Source of the DNA: Stigmatella aurantiaca
GTDB lineage: Bacteria; Myxococcota; Myxococcia; Myxococcales; Myxococcaceae
DNA: 64,000 nucleotides
Direction: 5' to 3'
Assembly (NCBI RefSeq): GCF_900109545.1
Contig: NZ_FOAP01000026.1
Coordinates: 62,001 to 126,000 of the forward strand
Shown in pieces: positions 18,446 to 26,717 of this stretch. How positions within the stretch are numbered: position 1 is the first letter of the stretch; the number at the start of each line of letters is the position of its first letter. The position numbers were made by a program, and so were the translations under genes. The notes beneath the pieces are model-generated. The model was not told the origin of the DNA. It saw only the letters and a program-made list of their open reading frames with translations, and ran no database searches.

Positions 18446-19716
18446 GGCGCCCAGTCTGGGGTGAGTCCGCCTCCTTTTTCCATGGGAAGCGCGAGCGGAT
18501 TGTTGCCCTCGGCCGTCATCACGAAGAGCTGGCCCGCCCCGGTGCGCGTGGAGCTGAAGAGGATGAGGCGCCCGTTGGGGGAGAAGACCGGCTCCTCGTT
18601 GTTGCCCTGGTCCTGCGTCAGCCGGGAAATCTTGCCGGTGTCCACGTTCACCGTGAACAGGTCGAAGGCGTTGCGCTCATCGCGCGCGGTGAAGGCGATG
18701 AGATCGCCCCGCGGAGACCAGTCCGGGGTCTGGTTGTAGTTGCCCTGGAAGGTCAACCGGCGGGCGTTCGTCCCATCCGCGTTCATCACGTAGATCTGCG
18801 GCGAGCCGCCCCGGTTGGACACGAAGGCGATGCGCTTGCCGTCCGGCGACCAGGTGGGGCTGGAGTTGATGCCGTAGGGGGTGTCGGTGATGCGCTTGGG
18901 ATCGCTCCCGTCCGTGTTGGCCAGGTAGAGCTGCGTGCTCTCGCCCTGGGCCTGCGCATAGGCGATGCGCTTGCCATCCGGGGAGAACGCCACGCCGGTG
19001 GCCATCTGCCCGTTCTGGACGATGGCCTGGGCCTCGCCCCCGGCCTTCTGGAGGTAGAGGTCCGGCTGGCCCTTGCGGTACGAGGTGTAGGCCACGGTGC
19101 CGTCGGTGCCCAGGGCGGGCAGCAGGTTGATGCCGCCGCTGGTGAGGGCGCGCGCGTTGTGGCCATCCCAGTCGGCCGTCCACACGTCCCGGTTGTCGCG
19201 CGCCTTGCGCACGAACACGATGCGGGACAGGAAGGGGCTCGGCTCCCGGGTGAGGTGGCGGTAGAGGGCATCGGCCAGGAAGTGCGCGAGCTGCCGGGGC
19301 TCGGAGGCGGGCACGGCGTGGCTGGCCTTGAAGTCCTCCCGGCCGGAGCCCACGTTGAACAGGCGCAGCTCGCCGCGCAGCGTGCCGCCCTCCGCGCCGA
19401 GCTGCACCTTCACGAGCGACTCGGCGCCCACGTCCGTCCAGCGCGCGAAGTTGATGCTGCCCGCGGTGATGCCCTCCTTGGCATCCGCGGTGAAGCTGGC
19501 GCGGTCCAGCACCTGGAACAGGCCCGAGGCCCGCAGGTCGAACAGGAACGGGGCGTCAAAGTCCGCGGTGGCCTTCTTGCCCCCGTCATCCACGGCCTGG
19601 GGGGCGGGGTAGGCGAGCGGCAGGGGGCGGAAGTTGGCGCCGGAGATTTGAATGACCGGGGCCTGGGCGAAGGCCGCCAGGGGCAGGAGCAGCAGCGACA
19701 GCAGCAGGGCTTTCAT
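18442..19716 (-). CDS. tolB: TolB, periplasmic beta-propeller of the Tol system
   Basis: A 424-residue protein with a Sec signal (MKALLLSLLLLPLAAFAQA), an N-terminal alpha/beta domain (FLFDLRASGLFQVLD), and a C-terminal propeller of PD40 repeats with the cores FSPDGKRIAYA, WSPDGKRIAFVSNRGG, WSPRGDLIAFTARD and FSPNGRLILFSSTRTG. TolB binds Pal and links the peptidoglycan/outer-membrane lipoprotein to the inner-membrane TolQRA motor during constriction. The ATGA overlap with both neighbours shows coupled translation. No pal gene follows within the window. Confidence 0.95.
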   Translation of the reverse strand: MKALLLSLLLLPLAAFAQAPVIQISGANFRPLPLAYPAPQAVDDGGKKATADFDAPFLFDLRASGLFQVLDRASFTADAKEGITAGSINFARWTDVGAESLVKVQLGAEGGTLRGELRLFNVGSGREDFKASHAVPASEPRQLAHFLADALYRHLTREPSPFLSRIVFVRKARDNRDVWTADWDGHNARALTSGGINLLPALGTDGTVAYTSYRKGQPDLYLQKAGGEAQAIVQNGQMATGVAFSPDGKRIAYAQAQGESTQLYLANTDGSDPKRITDTPYGINSSPTWSPDGKRIAFVSNRGGSPQIYVMNADGTNARRLTFQGNYNQTPDWSPRGDLIAFTARDERNAFDLFTVNVDTGKISRLTQDQGNNEEPVFSPNGRLILFSSTRTGAGQLFVMTAEGNNPLALPMEKGGGLTPDWAP

Positions 19717-20492
19717 GGACGGAACTCCAGGACGACGCCCTGTTTCTGGAGCGCGTCACGCAGATGGGCGGGGGGCGGCGAGAACGGAGAGGCCTTCTTC
19801 ACCGCGGCCAGTACGGAGGAATCGAAGAGATCATTCCCGCTGGAGGCCACCAGGCGCGTCTCCAGCACCTCCCCGGTACGGCCCAGGCGCATCTGCACCT
19901 GGGCCTTGAGGTGGAGGCGCTCGGACTCGGGGATGGTGTCCGCGACGTTGTAGTTGCGGCGCACCTGGGTGGACAGGAGCGCGTAGTAGCGCTCGCCCTC
20001 GGCGATGGCCGAGTCGCCATCCGGGTCTCCATCCTCGGCGCCCTCCAGCTCCTCGGGCTCGGTGGGCTTCTGGGCGGTCTTGTCGAAGGCGCCGAAGAGC
20101 CGCTTGCGCCGGTCCTCGCCCGTGGCCTCGCCCTTCTGGGGCGCGGGGGGCGGCGTGGCGGGCTTCAGCCCAGGTACGGGCACGGCCACCTTCTCCACGG
20201 GCGGGGGAGGCGCGGGGGTTGGGGCGGGCGGCGCTTTGACTTCCTTGGGCGGCGGCGGGGGCTGCTCCTTGCGGGGCAGCAGCTTGGGGTCGCGCGGCTT
20301 GCCCTGGCGCACCAGCGTGGCGCGGATGACCGGGGGGTTGGGGTCCACCTTCGGCTGGGCCGTCAGGTGCGTGTAGAGGGCGGCAATGACCAGCAGCAGG
20401 ACGTGGCCCGCCACGGACAGCCCGATGAACAGTCCCGCCCGCGACGGGCGGGCCGCGAGCATGCTCTGGGAGACGGCCGGGTGCAGGGTCAT
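19713..20492 (-). CDS. TolA/TonB-like energy transducer
   Basis: A 259-residue protein. One transmembrane helix lies near the N-terminus (GLFIGLSVAGHVLLLVIAALYTHL). A proline- and lysine-rich extended linker (residues 60-120, with PPPPKEVKAPP) follows, and then a TonB-type C-terminal domain (about 160-259) with 'LETRLVASSGNDLFDSSVLAAV'-type strands and helix. The position between tolR and tolB indicates TolA function even though the linker is proline-rich like TonB and not the long Ala-rich helix of E. coli TolA. Confidence 0.85.
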   Translation of the reverse strand: MTLHPAVSQSMLAARPSRAGLFIGLSVAGHVLLLVIAALYTHLTAQPKVDPNPPVIRATLVRQGKPRDPKLLPRKEQPPPPPKEVKAPPAPTPAPPPPVEKVAVPVPGLKPATPPPAPQKGEATGEDRRKRLFGAFDKTAQKPTEPEELEGAEDGDPDGDSAIAEGERYYALLSTQVRRNYNVADTIPESERLHLKAQVQMRLGRTGEVLETRLVASSGNDLFDSSVLAAVKKASPFSPPPAHLRDALQKQGVVLEFRP

Positions 20493-20495
20493 GGG

Positions 20496-20981
20496 CTAGC
20501 GCTTCGCTTCCTTCTTTCCCCCTTTGGACGCCGGGGACGGGGGCGCCGGGTCCGTGCGGGTGCCCTTGGCGGAGGGGTCGGTAATCATGCCCACGTTGGT
20601 GATGCCCGCGCGCTGGGCGGCGGCCATGACCTCCACGACGACGCCGTAGGGCACGTCGCGGTCCGCGTGCAGGTAGACCTCTTTCTCGGCCTGCGCCTTG
20701 GCGTTGGCGGCCAGCTTTGTCTCCAGCTCCTCCAGGAGCACCTCCGCGTCCCCGATGAAGACGCGCCGGCCGGCGTCGATGGAGAGCACGAGCTTCTTCT
20801 CGGCGGCCTCCACCGGGGCGGCCTTCGCCTCGGGCAGGTTGACCTTGACGCCCTGCTGGATGAGCGGCGCGGTCACCATGAAGATGATGAGCAGCACCAG
20901 CATCACGTCGACCATGGGCGTGACGTTGATCTCGCTCATGGTGACGCGGCCCTGGCCCTTGTTGCCTCCACCCATGCCCAT
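20496..20981 (-). CDS. tolR: TolR/ExbD-family biopolymer transport protein
   Basis: A 161-residue protein. The single transmembrane segment begins INVTPMVDVMLVLLIIFMV near residue 20; its Asp (PMVDVMLVLL) is the proton-path residue of the family. The periplasmic part has the usual 'l.i....v.i....v...eL...l' pattern (VFIGDAEVLLEELETKL) and ends in a lysine-rich tail. It forms the ion-driven motor with TolQ. Fourteen bases separate it from tolQ. Confidence 0.93.
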   Translation of the reverse strand: MGMGGGNKGQGRVTMSEINVTPMVDVMLVLLIIFMVTAPLIQQGVKVNLPEAKAAPVEAAEKKLVLSIDAGRRVFIGDAEVLLEELETKLAANAKAQAEKEVYLHADRDVPYGVVVEVMAAAQRAGITNVGMITDPSAKGTRTDPAPPSPASKGGKKEAKR

Positions 20982-20995
20982 GGCGCGCCCGGCTC

Positions 20996-21670
20996 CTACT
21001 TGAAGAAGTGCCGCTTGATGATGTTCAGGAAGTCGGCGGAGAAGTTGGACATCTCCGTGTCGAAGATCTTGATGCGGCTGACGAACGAGTTGTAGGCGAC
21101 CACTGCCGGAATGGCGGCGAAGAGGCCCGCGGCCGTGGCGAACAGCGCGTTGCCCACGGGGGCGGCCACCGTGGACAGCGTGGCGTTGCCCTTGTCGGCG
21201 ATCTCATTGAAGGCGTTGAGGATGCCCACCACCGTGCCGAACAGCCCCACGAAGGGGGCCGCGGCGCCCACGGTGCCCAAGAACGGCACGCGCGCCTCCA
21301 GCTCGGTGATTTGCGCCGTGGCGGCCCGGTGCAGCGCCCGCTCCACGTTCTCGATGCCCCCGAGCTTGTCACTCATGGCCCCCTCGGGGCCTTCCTTGGC
21401 CTGGGCCAGCTTGGACAGCTCCTCGTAGCCCGCGCAGAACACCTTCGACAGCGGCGAGCCCTCCAGCCCCCGCGCCGTCTGGTAGATGCCCTCCAGCCGC
21501 GTGGCCTTCCAGAAGGTGTCTAGAAAGGTAAGTGACTGTGTGCGGGCCCGGGAGAGCTGGGTGGCCTTCATGACGATGAGGCCCCAGGACGCCACGGAGA
21601 CGCCCATGAGCAGGATGAGCACGGCCAGCTCGATGAAGGACGCGCCGCGGAGAATCTCCACGTAGTTCAT
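20996..21670 (-). CDS. tolQ: TolQ/ExbB-family proton channel protein
   Basis: About 224 residues with three transmembrane segments: one near the N-terminus (AVLILLMGVSVASWGLIVM), and two in the C-terminal half, where the conserved MotA/TolQ/ExbB core reads VPFLGTVGAAAPFVGLFGTVVGILNAF and ATAAGLFAAIPAVVAYN. The start is chosen at the ATG of MNYVEIL because it aligns with the E. coli TolQ N-terminus; upstream ATGs at 21703 and 21721 would add 11 or 17 residues. It is the first gene of the leftward operon. Confidence 0.92.
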   Translation of the reverse strand: MNYVEILRGASFIELAVLILLMGVSVASWGLIVMKATQLSRARTQSLTFLDTFWKATRLEGIYQTARGLEGSPLSKVFCAGYEELSKLAQAKEGPEGAMSDKLGGIENVERALHRAATAQITELEARVPFLGTVGAAAPFVGLFGTVVGILNAFNEIADKGNATLSTVAAPVGNALFATAAGLFAAIPAVVAYNSFVSRIKIFDTEMSNFSADFLNIIKRHFFK

Positions 21671-21851
21671 GGCGCCGAGCGCCAGGGGCAGGCGGAACAT
21701 CATGGGTGCAGGCCGTAGCACTCCGATCCGGGGTGGTCAAACAAAGCAAAGGGGCTCGTCAGGCTGCCTGAATAAAACGCGGGGGGCGGCGTCCGAGAAG
21801 ACACAACGGCCTGAACGCCCGGCCGCCTCTTCGAACGCCTGGACGCACCCC

Positions 21852-22850
21852 ATGAACTCCCGACTGCTGCTCGCATTCCTCTGTCTCGCCTCCTTCTCCA
21901 CGGGCTGTATCGTCGTCGACGATGACGATCGCGGGTACCCGGGTGATGTCTCGTTCCTGTGGACCTTCCAGGGGCTGCGCTGCGATCAGGCCCGCGACGT
22001 GTTCGGCGTGAACGTGGAGATTCCGGGCGAGCGCCTGCACAACGGGGGGCGCTTCGCCTGCAACACGGGCGGCGTGGATGGCATCACCCTGCACGACTTC
22101 CGGGCCGGTACGTACCCCTTCGTGCTCCGGGCCGTGGATGTGCACAACGTGGTGATTTACGAGGCCCAGGGCACCTTCCGCATCGACGGCAACACGACGG
22201 TGCGGGCCGACCTGATGGGCCAGGGGGACCCGGCCTCCTACGCGCTGCTGAATTGGACGTTCCCGGGCAACGCGAGCTGCGGCCAGGCCGGGGTGGCCTC
22301 GGTGGACGTCATCCTGGATGAGCTCGAGTCGGTGAACTTCCCCTGCATCGAGGGCCAGCGCTCGCCGGGCCTGGAGACGCCGGAGCTGGAGCCGGGCTCG
22401 CACTTCATCGAGTTCATCGCCCGGGACTACGATGGCAACCCCCTCTACTACTTCAACGGGAAGCTGGTGACGGAGGCCTACAACCCGGTCTTCGCCTCCT
22501 ACAACCTGTACGCGGTGGGCGGGGCGGCCATCTCGTGGAAGTTCTCGGACGGCTCGGTGACGATGGACTGCAACCAGATCGACCCGTCGGGCACGCTGGA
22601 GGTGAACGTCAACTTCCAGGACACGGCGACGGGCGAGTGGGTGTACGAGGAGCAGGGGGACTGGCAGGACTGCCGCGCCAAGCCCATCACCTACAGCTTC
22701 CTGCGGCCGGGCTCCTATAAGGTTTCCCTGTACGCGAAGAAGGGCACTACCGAGTACCGCTCCAACAGCAACATGGCCCCCATCCTGGTTCGCGCCCACC
22801 AGTTCCCGCCCCCGAACCAGGCGCTTGAGGTGACGATGTTCCGCCGCTAA
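21852..22850 (+). CDS. Predicted lipoprotein with repeated beta domains
   Basis: A 332-residue protein. The N-terminus MNSRLLLAFLCLASFSTGC is a lipoprotein signal, followed by an acidic VVDDDDRG that would disfavour inner-membrane retention. Three similar segments follow (around residues 38-130, 130-230 and 230-325). Each starts with a 'W.F...sC...g...v.v.i' strand and ends with 'G.Y....yA.d..g...y'. This suggests three tandem Ig-like or transthyretin-like domains. Three pairs of cysteines match the repeats. The family is not recognised. Confidence 0.78.
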   Translation: MNSRLLLAFLCLASFSTGCIVVDDDDRGYPGDVSFLWTFQGLRCDQARDVFGVNVEIPGERLHNGGRFACNTGGVDGITLHDFRAGTYPFVLRAVDVHNVVIYEAQGTFRIDGNTTVRADLMGQGDPASYALLNWTFPGNASCGQAGVASVDVILDELESVNFPCIEGQRSPGLETPELEPGSHFIEFIARDYDGNPLYYFNGKLVTEAYNPVFASYNLYAVGGAAISWKFSDGSVTMDCNQIDPSGTLEVNVNFQDTATGEWVYEEQGDWQDCRAKPITYSFLRPGSYKVSLYAKKGTTEYRSNSNMAPILVRAHQFPPPNQALEVTMFRR

Positions 22851-22879
22851 CGGGCCGCCGGGCGGAGGGGAAGAGGCGC

Positions 22880-22916
22880 GAGGGCCGGGGCGCAATCCCC
22901 GGCCCTCTTCGCTTTG
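22880..22916 (+). terminator. Terminator after the lipoprotein gene
   Basis: GAGGGCCGGGG (22880-22890) pairs perfectly with CCCCGGCCCTC (22897-22907) around a six-base loop, followed by TTCGCTTT. The T-run is broken, but the stem is strong and sits 30 bases after the stop codon. Confidence 0.65.
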
Positions 22917-22930
22917 CGGGGGAGGGTGGG

Positions 22931-22948
22931 GTTGGCATCAAACGTGAT
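22931..22948 (+). promoter_or_regulatory. Motif shared with the ddl upstream region
   Basis: GTTGGCATC-N3-CGTG-N-T lies 14 bases upstream of the murI start. The same 14 defined bases with the same spacing occur at 34262-34279 before ddl. It may be a shared promoter or regulator site, or chance. Confidence 0.25.
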
Positions 22949-22961
22949 AGGGAGCCCGGAC

Positions 22962-23774
22962 ATGCGGCAAATCAGCCACGGTCCCATCGGGGTGTTCGAC
23001 TCGGGCGTCGGAGGACTCACCGTCCTCAAGGCGCTGATGGAGCGCCTCCCTCACGAAAGCACCCTCTACCTGGGCGACACGGCGCGTGTGCCCTACGGCA
23101 CCAAGTCCGGCGAGGTGGTGACGCGCTACTCGCTCAAGAACGCGCAGTTCCTCCTGGAGAAGGGCATCAAGCTGCTGGTGGTGGCCTGCAACACGGCCTC
23201 CGCGGTGGCCCTGCCCGCGCTGGCGGCGGCGCTGCCGGTGCCGGTGATGGGCGTCATCGCGCCGGGGGCCCAGGCGGCCCTGCGCCGGACGAAGGGCGGC
23301 GGTGTGGGCGTCATCGGCACGCCGGGCACCATCCGCTCCGGGGCTTACCAGCGGGAGCTGCAGCGGGCGGACCCCCACGTGCCGGTGAAGGCACGGGCCT
23401 GTCCGCTCTTCGTTCCCCTGGCCGAGGAGGGGTGGACGCAGGGAGACGTGCCGGCGCTGGTGGCGCGCGAGTACCTGGCGGACTTCGCCCGGGAGGGCGT
23501 GGACACCCTGGTGCTCGGGTGTACCCACTACCCGCTGCTCAAGGACGTCATCGCCCAGGTGGTGGGCCCGCGCGTGGCCCTGGTGGACTCGGCGGAGGCC
23601 ACGGCGGAGGCGGTGGCCGCGCTGCTGGAGCGCACCCAGGAACTGGCACCGCCGGGTGGGGTGCCCGCTCACGGCTACTTCGTGACGGATGTGCCCGAGC
23701 GCTTCGTGGAGGTGGGGGCCCGCTTCCTGGGGCGCCCCATCGCCTCGGCCGAGCAGGTGGACCTGAGCTTCTAG
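22962..23774 (+). CDS. murI: Glutamate racemase
   Basis: A 270-residue enzyme that makes D-glutamate for peptidoglycan. The family motifs are all present: GVFDSGVGGLTV near residue 10, LGDTARVPYG near 38, the first catalytic Cys at C76 (VVACNTAS), and the second at C187 (LGCTHYPLL). The ATG at 22962 gives the expected N-terminus and length. The gene is followed convergently by carF, with a four-base overlap at the stop codons. Confidence 0.97.
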   Translation: MRQISHGPIGVFDSGVGGLTVLKALMERLPHESTLYLGDTARVPYGTKSGEVVTRYSLKNAQFLLEKGIKLLVVACNTASAVALPALAAALPVPVMGVIAPGAQAALRRTKGGGVGVIGTPGTIRSGAYQRELQRADPHVPVKARACPLFVPLAEEGWTQGDVPALVAREYLADFAREGVDTLVLGCTHYPLLKDVIAQVVGPRVALVDSAEATAEAVAALLERTQELAPPGGVPAHGYFVTDVPERFVEVGARFLGRPIASAEQVDLSF

Positions 23775-24616
23775 CGGGGCAGGGCGCCGGGGGCGATCTG
23801 CTCCGGCTTCTCGGTGCTCTCCAGCAGGGCCTTGGCGGCCTGGACGACGGAGGCCTCCGCGTCCGTGGACTTCAGCACGGCCTTGGCCGCCTCCGTGCCG
23901 ATGTCGTCCTGGCGCGGCAGCATGCCGGTGGTCCACGTGACGAGCCGCTCCAGCGCGGGGAAGAAGCGGATCATCGTCAGCGGCTTGTTCAGCCAGCCCA
24001 CGGTGATGCAGTAGTACTTGTGGAAGGGCGCGGTGTGGTGGATGCCATGGTGCGCGGGCGGCAGGATGAGGTGCACTCGCTGCAGGAAGCTCACCACCGG
24101 GCCCGGCGTGTCCAGGTGCGACCACTTGTGGAACTGGTTGGTCGCCATCACCCAGAAGATCATCGAGCCCAGGAACGCCGCGAGGAACACCCACGCCGGG
24201 CTGCTGTGCGGCATCACCAGCGTGGCGATGCCCACGGGGATGGAGATGGCACAGTTGTTGCCGTTCGTCTCGATGAAGTCGTGACGGGTGATGGCCTTCT
24301 GGTCCACGTGGTGCTCACGGAAGGGCCGCACGAAGGCCTTGCCCAGCACGGGCATGGTGGTGGAGCCCCAGGTGTCCGCCATCCAGTGCACGAAGCCCGA
24401 GACGAAGTCCGCCGCCAGGTACCCCAGGAGGATGGCGCTCAGCAGCAGCCAGGGGCCCACGTGGGGGTTGCCCCACAGCAGGTACGCCAGCGCCAGCTCC
24501 AGCGCGAAGAAGATGGCGATGCTGCCGATGTCCATCAGGCGGATGGCGCGCGAGTAGCCCTGGGCCAGCGCATGAGCGTCCTGCTGACGCAGTTGATTTT
24601 GGAGGTTGTTCTTCAT
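23771..24616 (-). CDS. carF: CarF/TMEM189-type plasmanylethanolamine desaturase
   Basis: A 281-residue membrane protein of the lipid desaturase family shared by bacterial CarF and animal TMEM189/PEDS1 (established by work on myxobacterial plasmalogens). Hydrophobic segments lie at about 29-48, 55-75, 124-136 and 142-160. The His clusters that mark the family are present: H77, H102-H103, H112, H163, H167, and H189-H190, H193-H194, H199 within PPAHHGIHH. The reaction makes the vinyl-ether bond of plasmalogens; in Myxococcus it is required for singlet-oxygen signalling that triggers carotenoid synthesis. The last 60 residues are a soluble, charged tail rich in Ala and Glu. The gene stands alone and convergent to murI. 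Confidence 0.93.
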   Translation of the reverse strand: MKNNLQNQLRQQDAHALAQGYSRAIRLMDIGSIAIFFALELALAYLLWGNPHVGPWLLLSAILLGYLAADFVSGFVHWMADTWGSTTMPVLGKAFVRPFREHHVDQKAITRHDFIETNGNNCAISIPVGIATLVMPHSSPAWVFLAAFLGSMIFWVMATNQFHKWSHLDTPGPVVSFLQRVHLILPPAHHGIHHTAPFHKYYCITVGWLNKPLTMIRFFPALERLVTWTTGMLPRQDDIGTEAAKAVLKSTDAEASVVQAAKALLESTEKPEQIAPGALPR

Positions 24617-24853
24617 CGGACACCCAAGGCGCGGTCAACGCAGGAGGACACCACTGTTCACGGCCAGACGTACGTAGCCCAGGGGCCTTCAGGTTTTCAA
24701 GAACGTGCCCGGGGCTCGGACGCTCGGCGGGGGGGCACGGTTCCCATGCCCTGGGGGGCGGAAATCCGTCGTCCGGGGAGGGCAATGCGCACGAACTGTG
24801 TGACGCTAACTTGTCTCCCCGGGGGGGCGCTGCTAGCTTCCGCCGCCTTCGGC

Positions 24854-25402
<549 letters not shown>

Positions 25403-25409
25403 GGCCCCA

Positions 25410-25433
25410 GCCTCTGCCCTGTGGGGCGGAGGC
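25410..25433 (+). terminator. Hairpin after the conserved small protein
   Basis: GCCTCTGCCC (25410-25419) pairs with GGGCGGAGGC (25424-25433) with one T:G wobble and a four-base loop. There is no T-run; it directly precedes the candidate promoter of the PYP gene. Confidence 0.4.
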
Positions 25434-25471
25434 GTGACAAGCCCTGAACAGACCCTGTACAATTCCAGGGT
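25434..25471 (+). promoter_or_regulatory. Candidate promoter and operator of the PYP gene
   Basis: GTGACA (25434-25439) and TACAAT (25458-25463) with an 18-base spacer resemble sigma-70 -35 and -10 boxes. The -10 box lies inside a perfect inverted repeat ACCCTG-N8-CAGGGT (25452-25471), a good geometry for a repressor. The gene start is about 46 bases downstream. Confidence 0.45.
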
Positions 25472-25517
25472 GGCCATCCCGTCCCCGGAGGAGGGAGGCC
25501 CGTGGGGGGCTTGCCGC

Positions 25518-25925
25518 ATGCGGCATCTGGTTCTGAGCGCGGAGTCTTTGTCGGAAGAGCGTCTGAGCCGGCTGTCGCCCGAGGAGTTCGATGCGCTGCC
25601 GTTCGGGGCCATCAAGCTGGATGCCCAGGGGCAGGTGCTGGCCTACAACGCCGCGGAGTCCGCGTTCTCCCGGCGGGCGGCGCCGTCCGTGCTGGGGCGG
25701 CGCTTTTTCGAGGACATCGCTCCGTGCACCAACGTGGCCGACTTCCGGGGGCGCTTCGATGCGCTCGTCGAGCGCGGGCGGGGCACGGAGAGCTTTGACT
25801 TCCAGTTCCGCTTCCGGTGGGGAACCCGCCACGTGCGCATCCGGCTGATGCTGCTGGGAGACGGCTCCCGCTGGGTGTTCGTCACCTCGCTGCTGGCCCC
25901 GATGTTCCTGCCCATGGAGGGGTAA
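25518..25925 (+). CDS. pyp: Photoactive yellow protein (PYP) homologue
   Basis: A 135-residue single PAS-domain protein. The segment LPFGAIKLDAQGQVLAYNAA, then FFEDIAPCTN, aligns with Halorhodospira PYP without gaps. Chromophore residues are kept: Y43 (Y42 in PYP), E47 (E46), R53 (R52) and C70 (C69, the thioester Cys), with S51 in place of T50. The 27-residue spacing from Tyr to Cys is identical. The fold continues to SRWVFVTSLL. It should bind p-coumaric acid and sense blue light if the chromophore is made. No tyrosine ammonia-lyase or coumarate-CoA ligase gene is in the window. The ATG at 25518 is chosen because it gives the PYP-like N-terminus; a purine-rich GGAGGAGGGAGG lies about 20 bases upstream. 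Confidence 0.85.
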   Translation: MRHLVLSAESLSEERLSRLSPEEFDALPFGAIKLDAQGQVLAYNAAESAFSRRAAPSVLGRRFFEDIAPCTNVADFRGRFDALVERGRGTESFDFQFRFRWGTRHVRIRLMLLGDGSRWVFVTSLLAPMFLPMEG

Positions 25926-26021
25926 GCGGGCCTCGGGCTCGGGCTCCCGTGCCCTGGGGGCAAGCAGGGGAGCGCCACGGAGTGGAGCCAGGGGCCAGTT
26001 GGGGCCACAATCCCCGGGCCG

Positions 26022-26717
26022 ATGATCCAGATCTTCCATGTGTACAAGTCGTATCCGGGGGACCCGCCGGTGCTCTCGGACGTCAACCTGCACGTCGAGA
26101 AGGGCGAGTTCATCTTCCTGACGGGCCCCTCGGGCGCCGGGAAGACCACGCTGCTGAAGCTCCTGTTCTGCGCGGAGAAGGCCACCAAGGGACAGATTCT
26201 CGTGGGGGGCAAGAACATCGCGCGCATCCGCGAGTCGGCGGTGCCCTACCTGCGGCGCAACATCGGCGTGGTGTTCCAGGACTTCAAGCTGCTGCCCCAC
26301 CGCACGGTGGAGGACAACGTCGCCTTCACCCTGGATGTGCTGGGCGTGCCCCGGGACGAGGCGCGCGAGAAGGTCCACCGCATGCTCAAGCGGGTGGGGC
26401 TCGAGCACAAGGCCCGCTCGTACCCGCTGCGCCTGTCCGGTGGAGAGCAGCAGCGCGTCGTCATCGCGCGCGCGCTCGTCAATGATCCGACCATCCTCCT
26501 GGCCGACGAGCCCACGGGCAACCTGGACCCGGCGCTCACCGTGGAGATCATGGACCTGCTCAACCAGGTGAACATCCGCGGCACCACCGTGATGGTGGCC
26601 ACGCACGACAGCACGCTCCTGGCGCGCTACCAGAAGCGCACCGTGCGGCTGGAGCGCGGCTTCATCGTCTCGGACGAGGACGGGGTGAAGGCGGCCCGGC
26701 GGATGGCGGCGGTATGA
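26022..26717 (+). CDS. ftsE: FtsE cell-division ABC ATPase
   Basis: A 231-residue ATPase. Walker A is GPSGAGKTTLL near residue 36, the signature is LSGGEQQRV near 139, Walker B is ILLADEPTGNLDP near 160, and the switch His lies in MVATHD. VYKSYPGDPPVLSDVNLHVEKGEFIFLTGPSG is typical of the FtsE branch (quoted only in short parts below the limit: start IFHVYKSYPG). It drives conformational change in FtsX that activates septal peptidoglycan hydrolases. Its stop overlaps the ftsX start by four bases (ATGA). Confidence 0.95.
   Translation: MIQIFHVYKSYPGDPPVLSDVNLHVEKGEFIFLTGPSGAGKTTLLKLLFCAEKATKGQILVGGKNIARIRESAVPYLRRNIGVVFQDFKLLPHRTVEDNVAFTLDVLGVPRDEAREKVHRMLKRVGLEHKARSYPLRLSGGEQQRVVIARALVNDPTILLADEPTGNLDPALTVEIMDLLNQVNIRGTTVMVATHDSTLLARYQKRTVRLERGFIVSDEDGVKAARRMAAV

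Noticed and set aside
24668..24680. ACGTACGT palindrome between carF and the next gene
   Set aside because: Eight bases only and no second copy; too short to support an operator.
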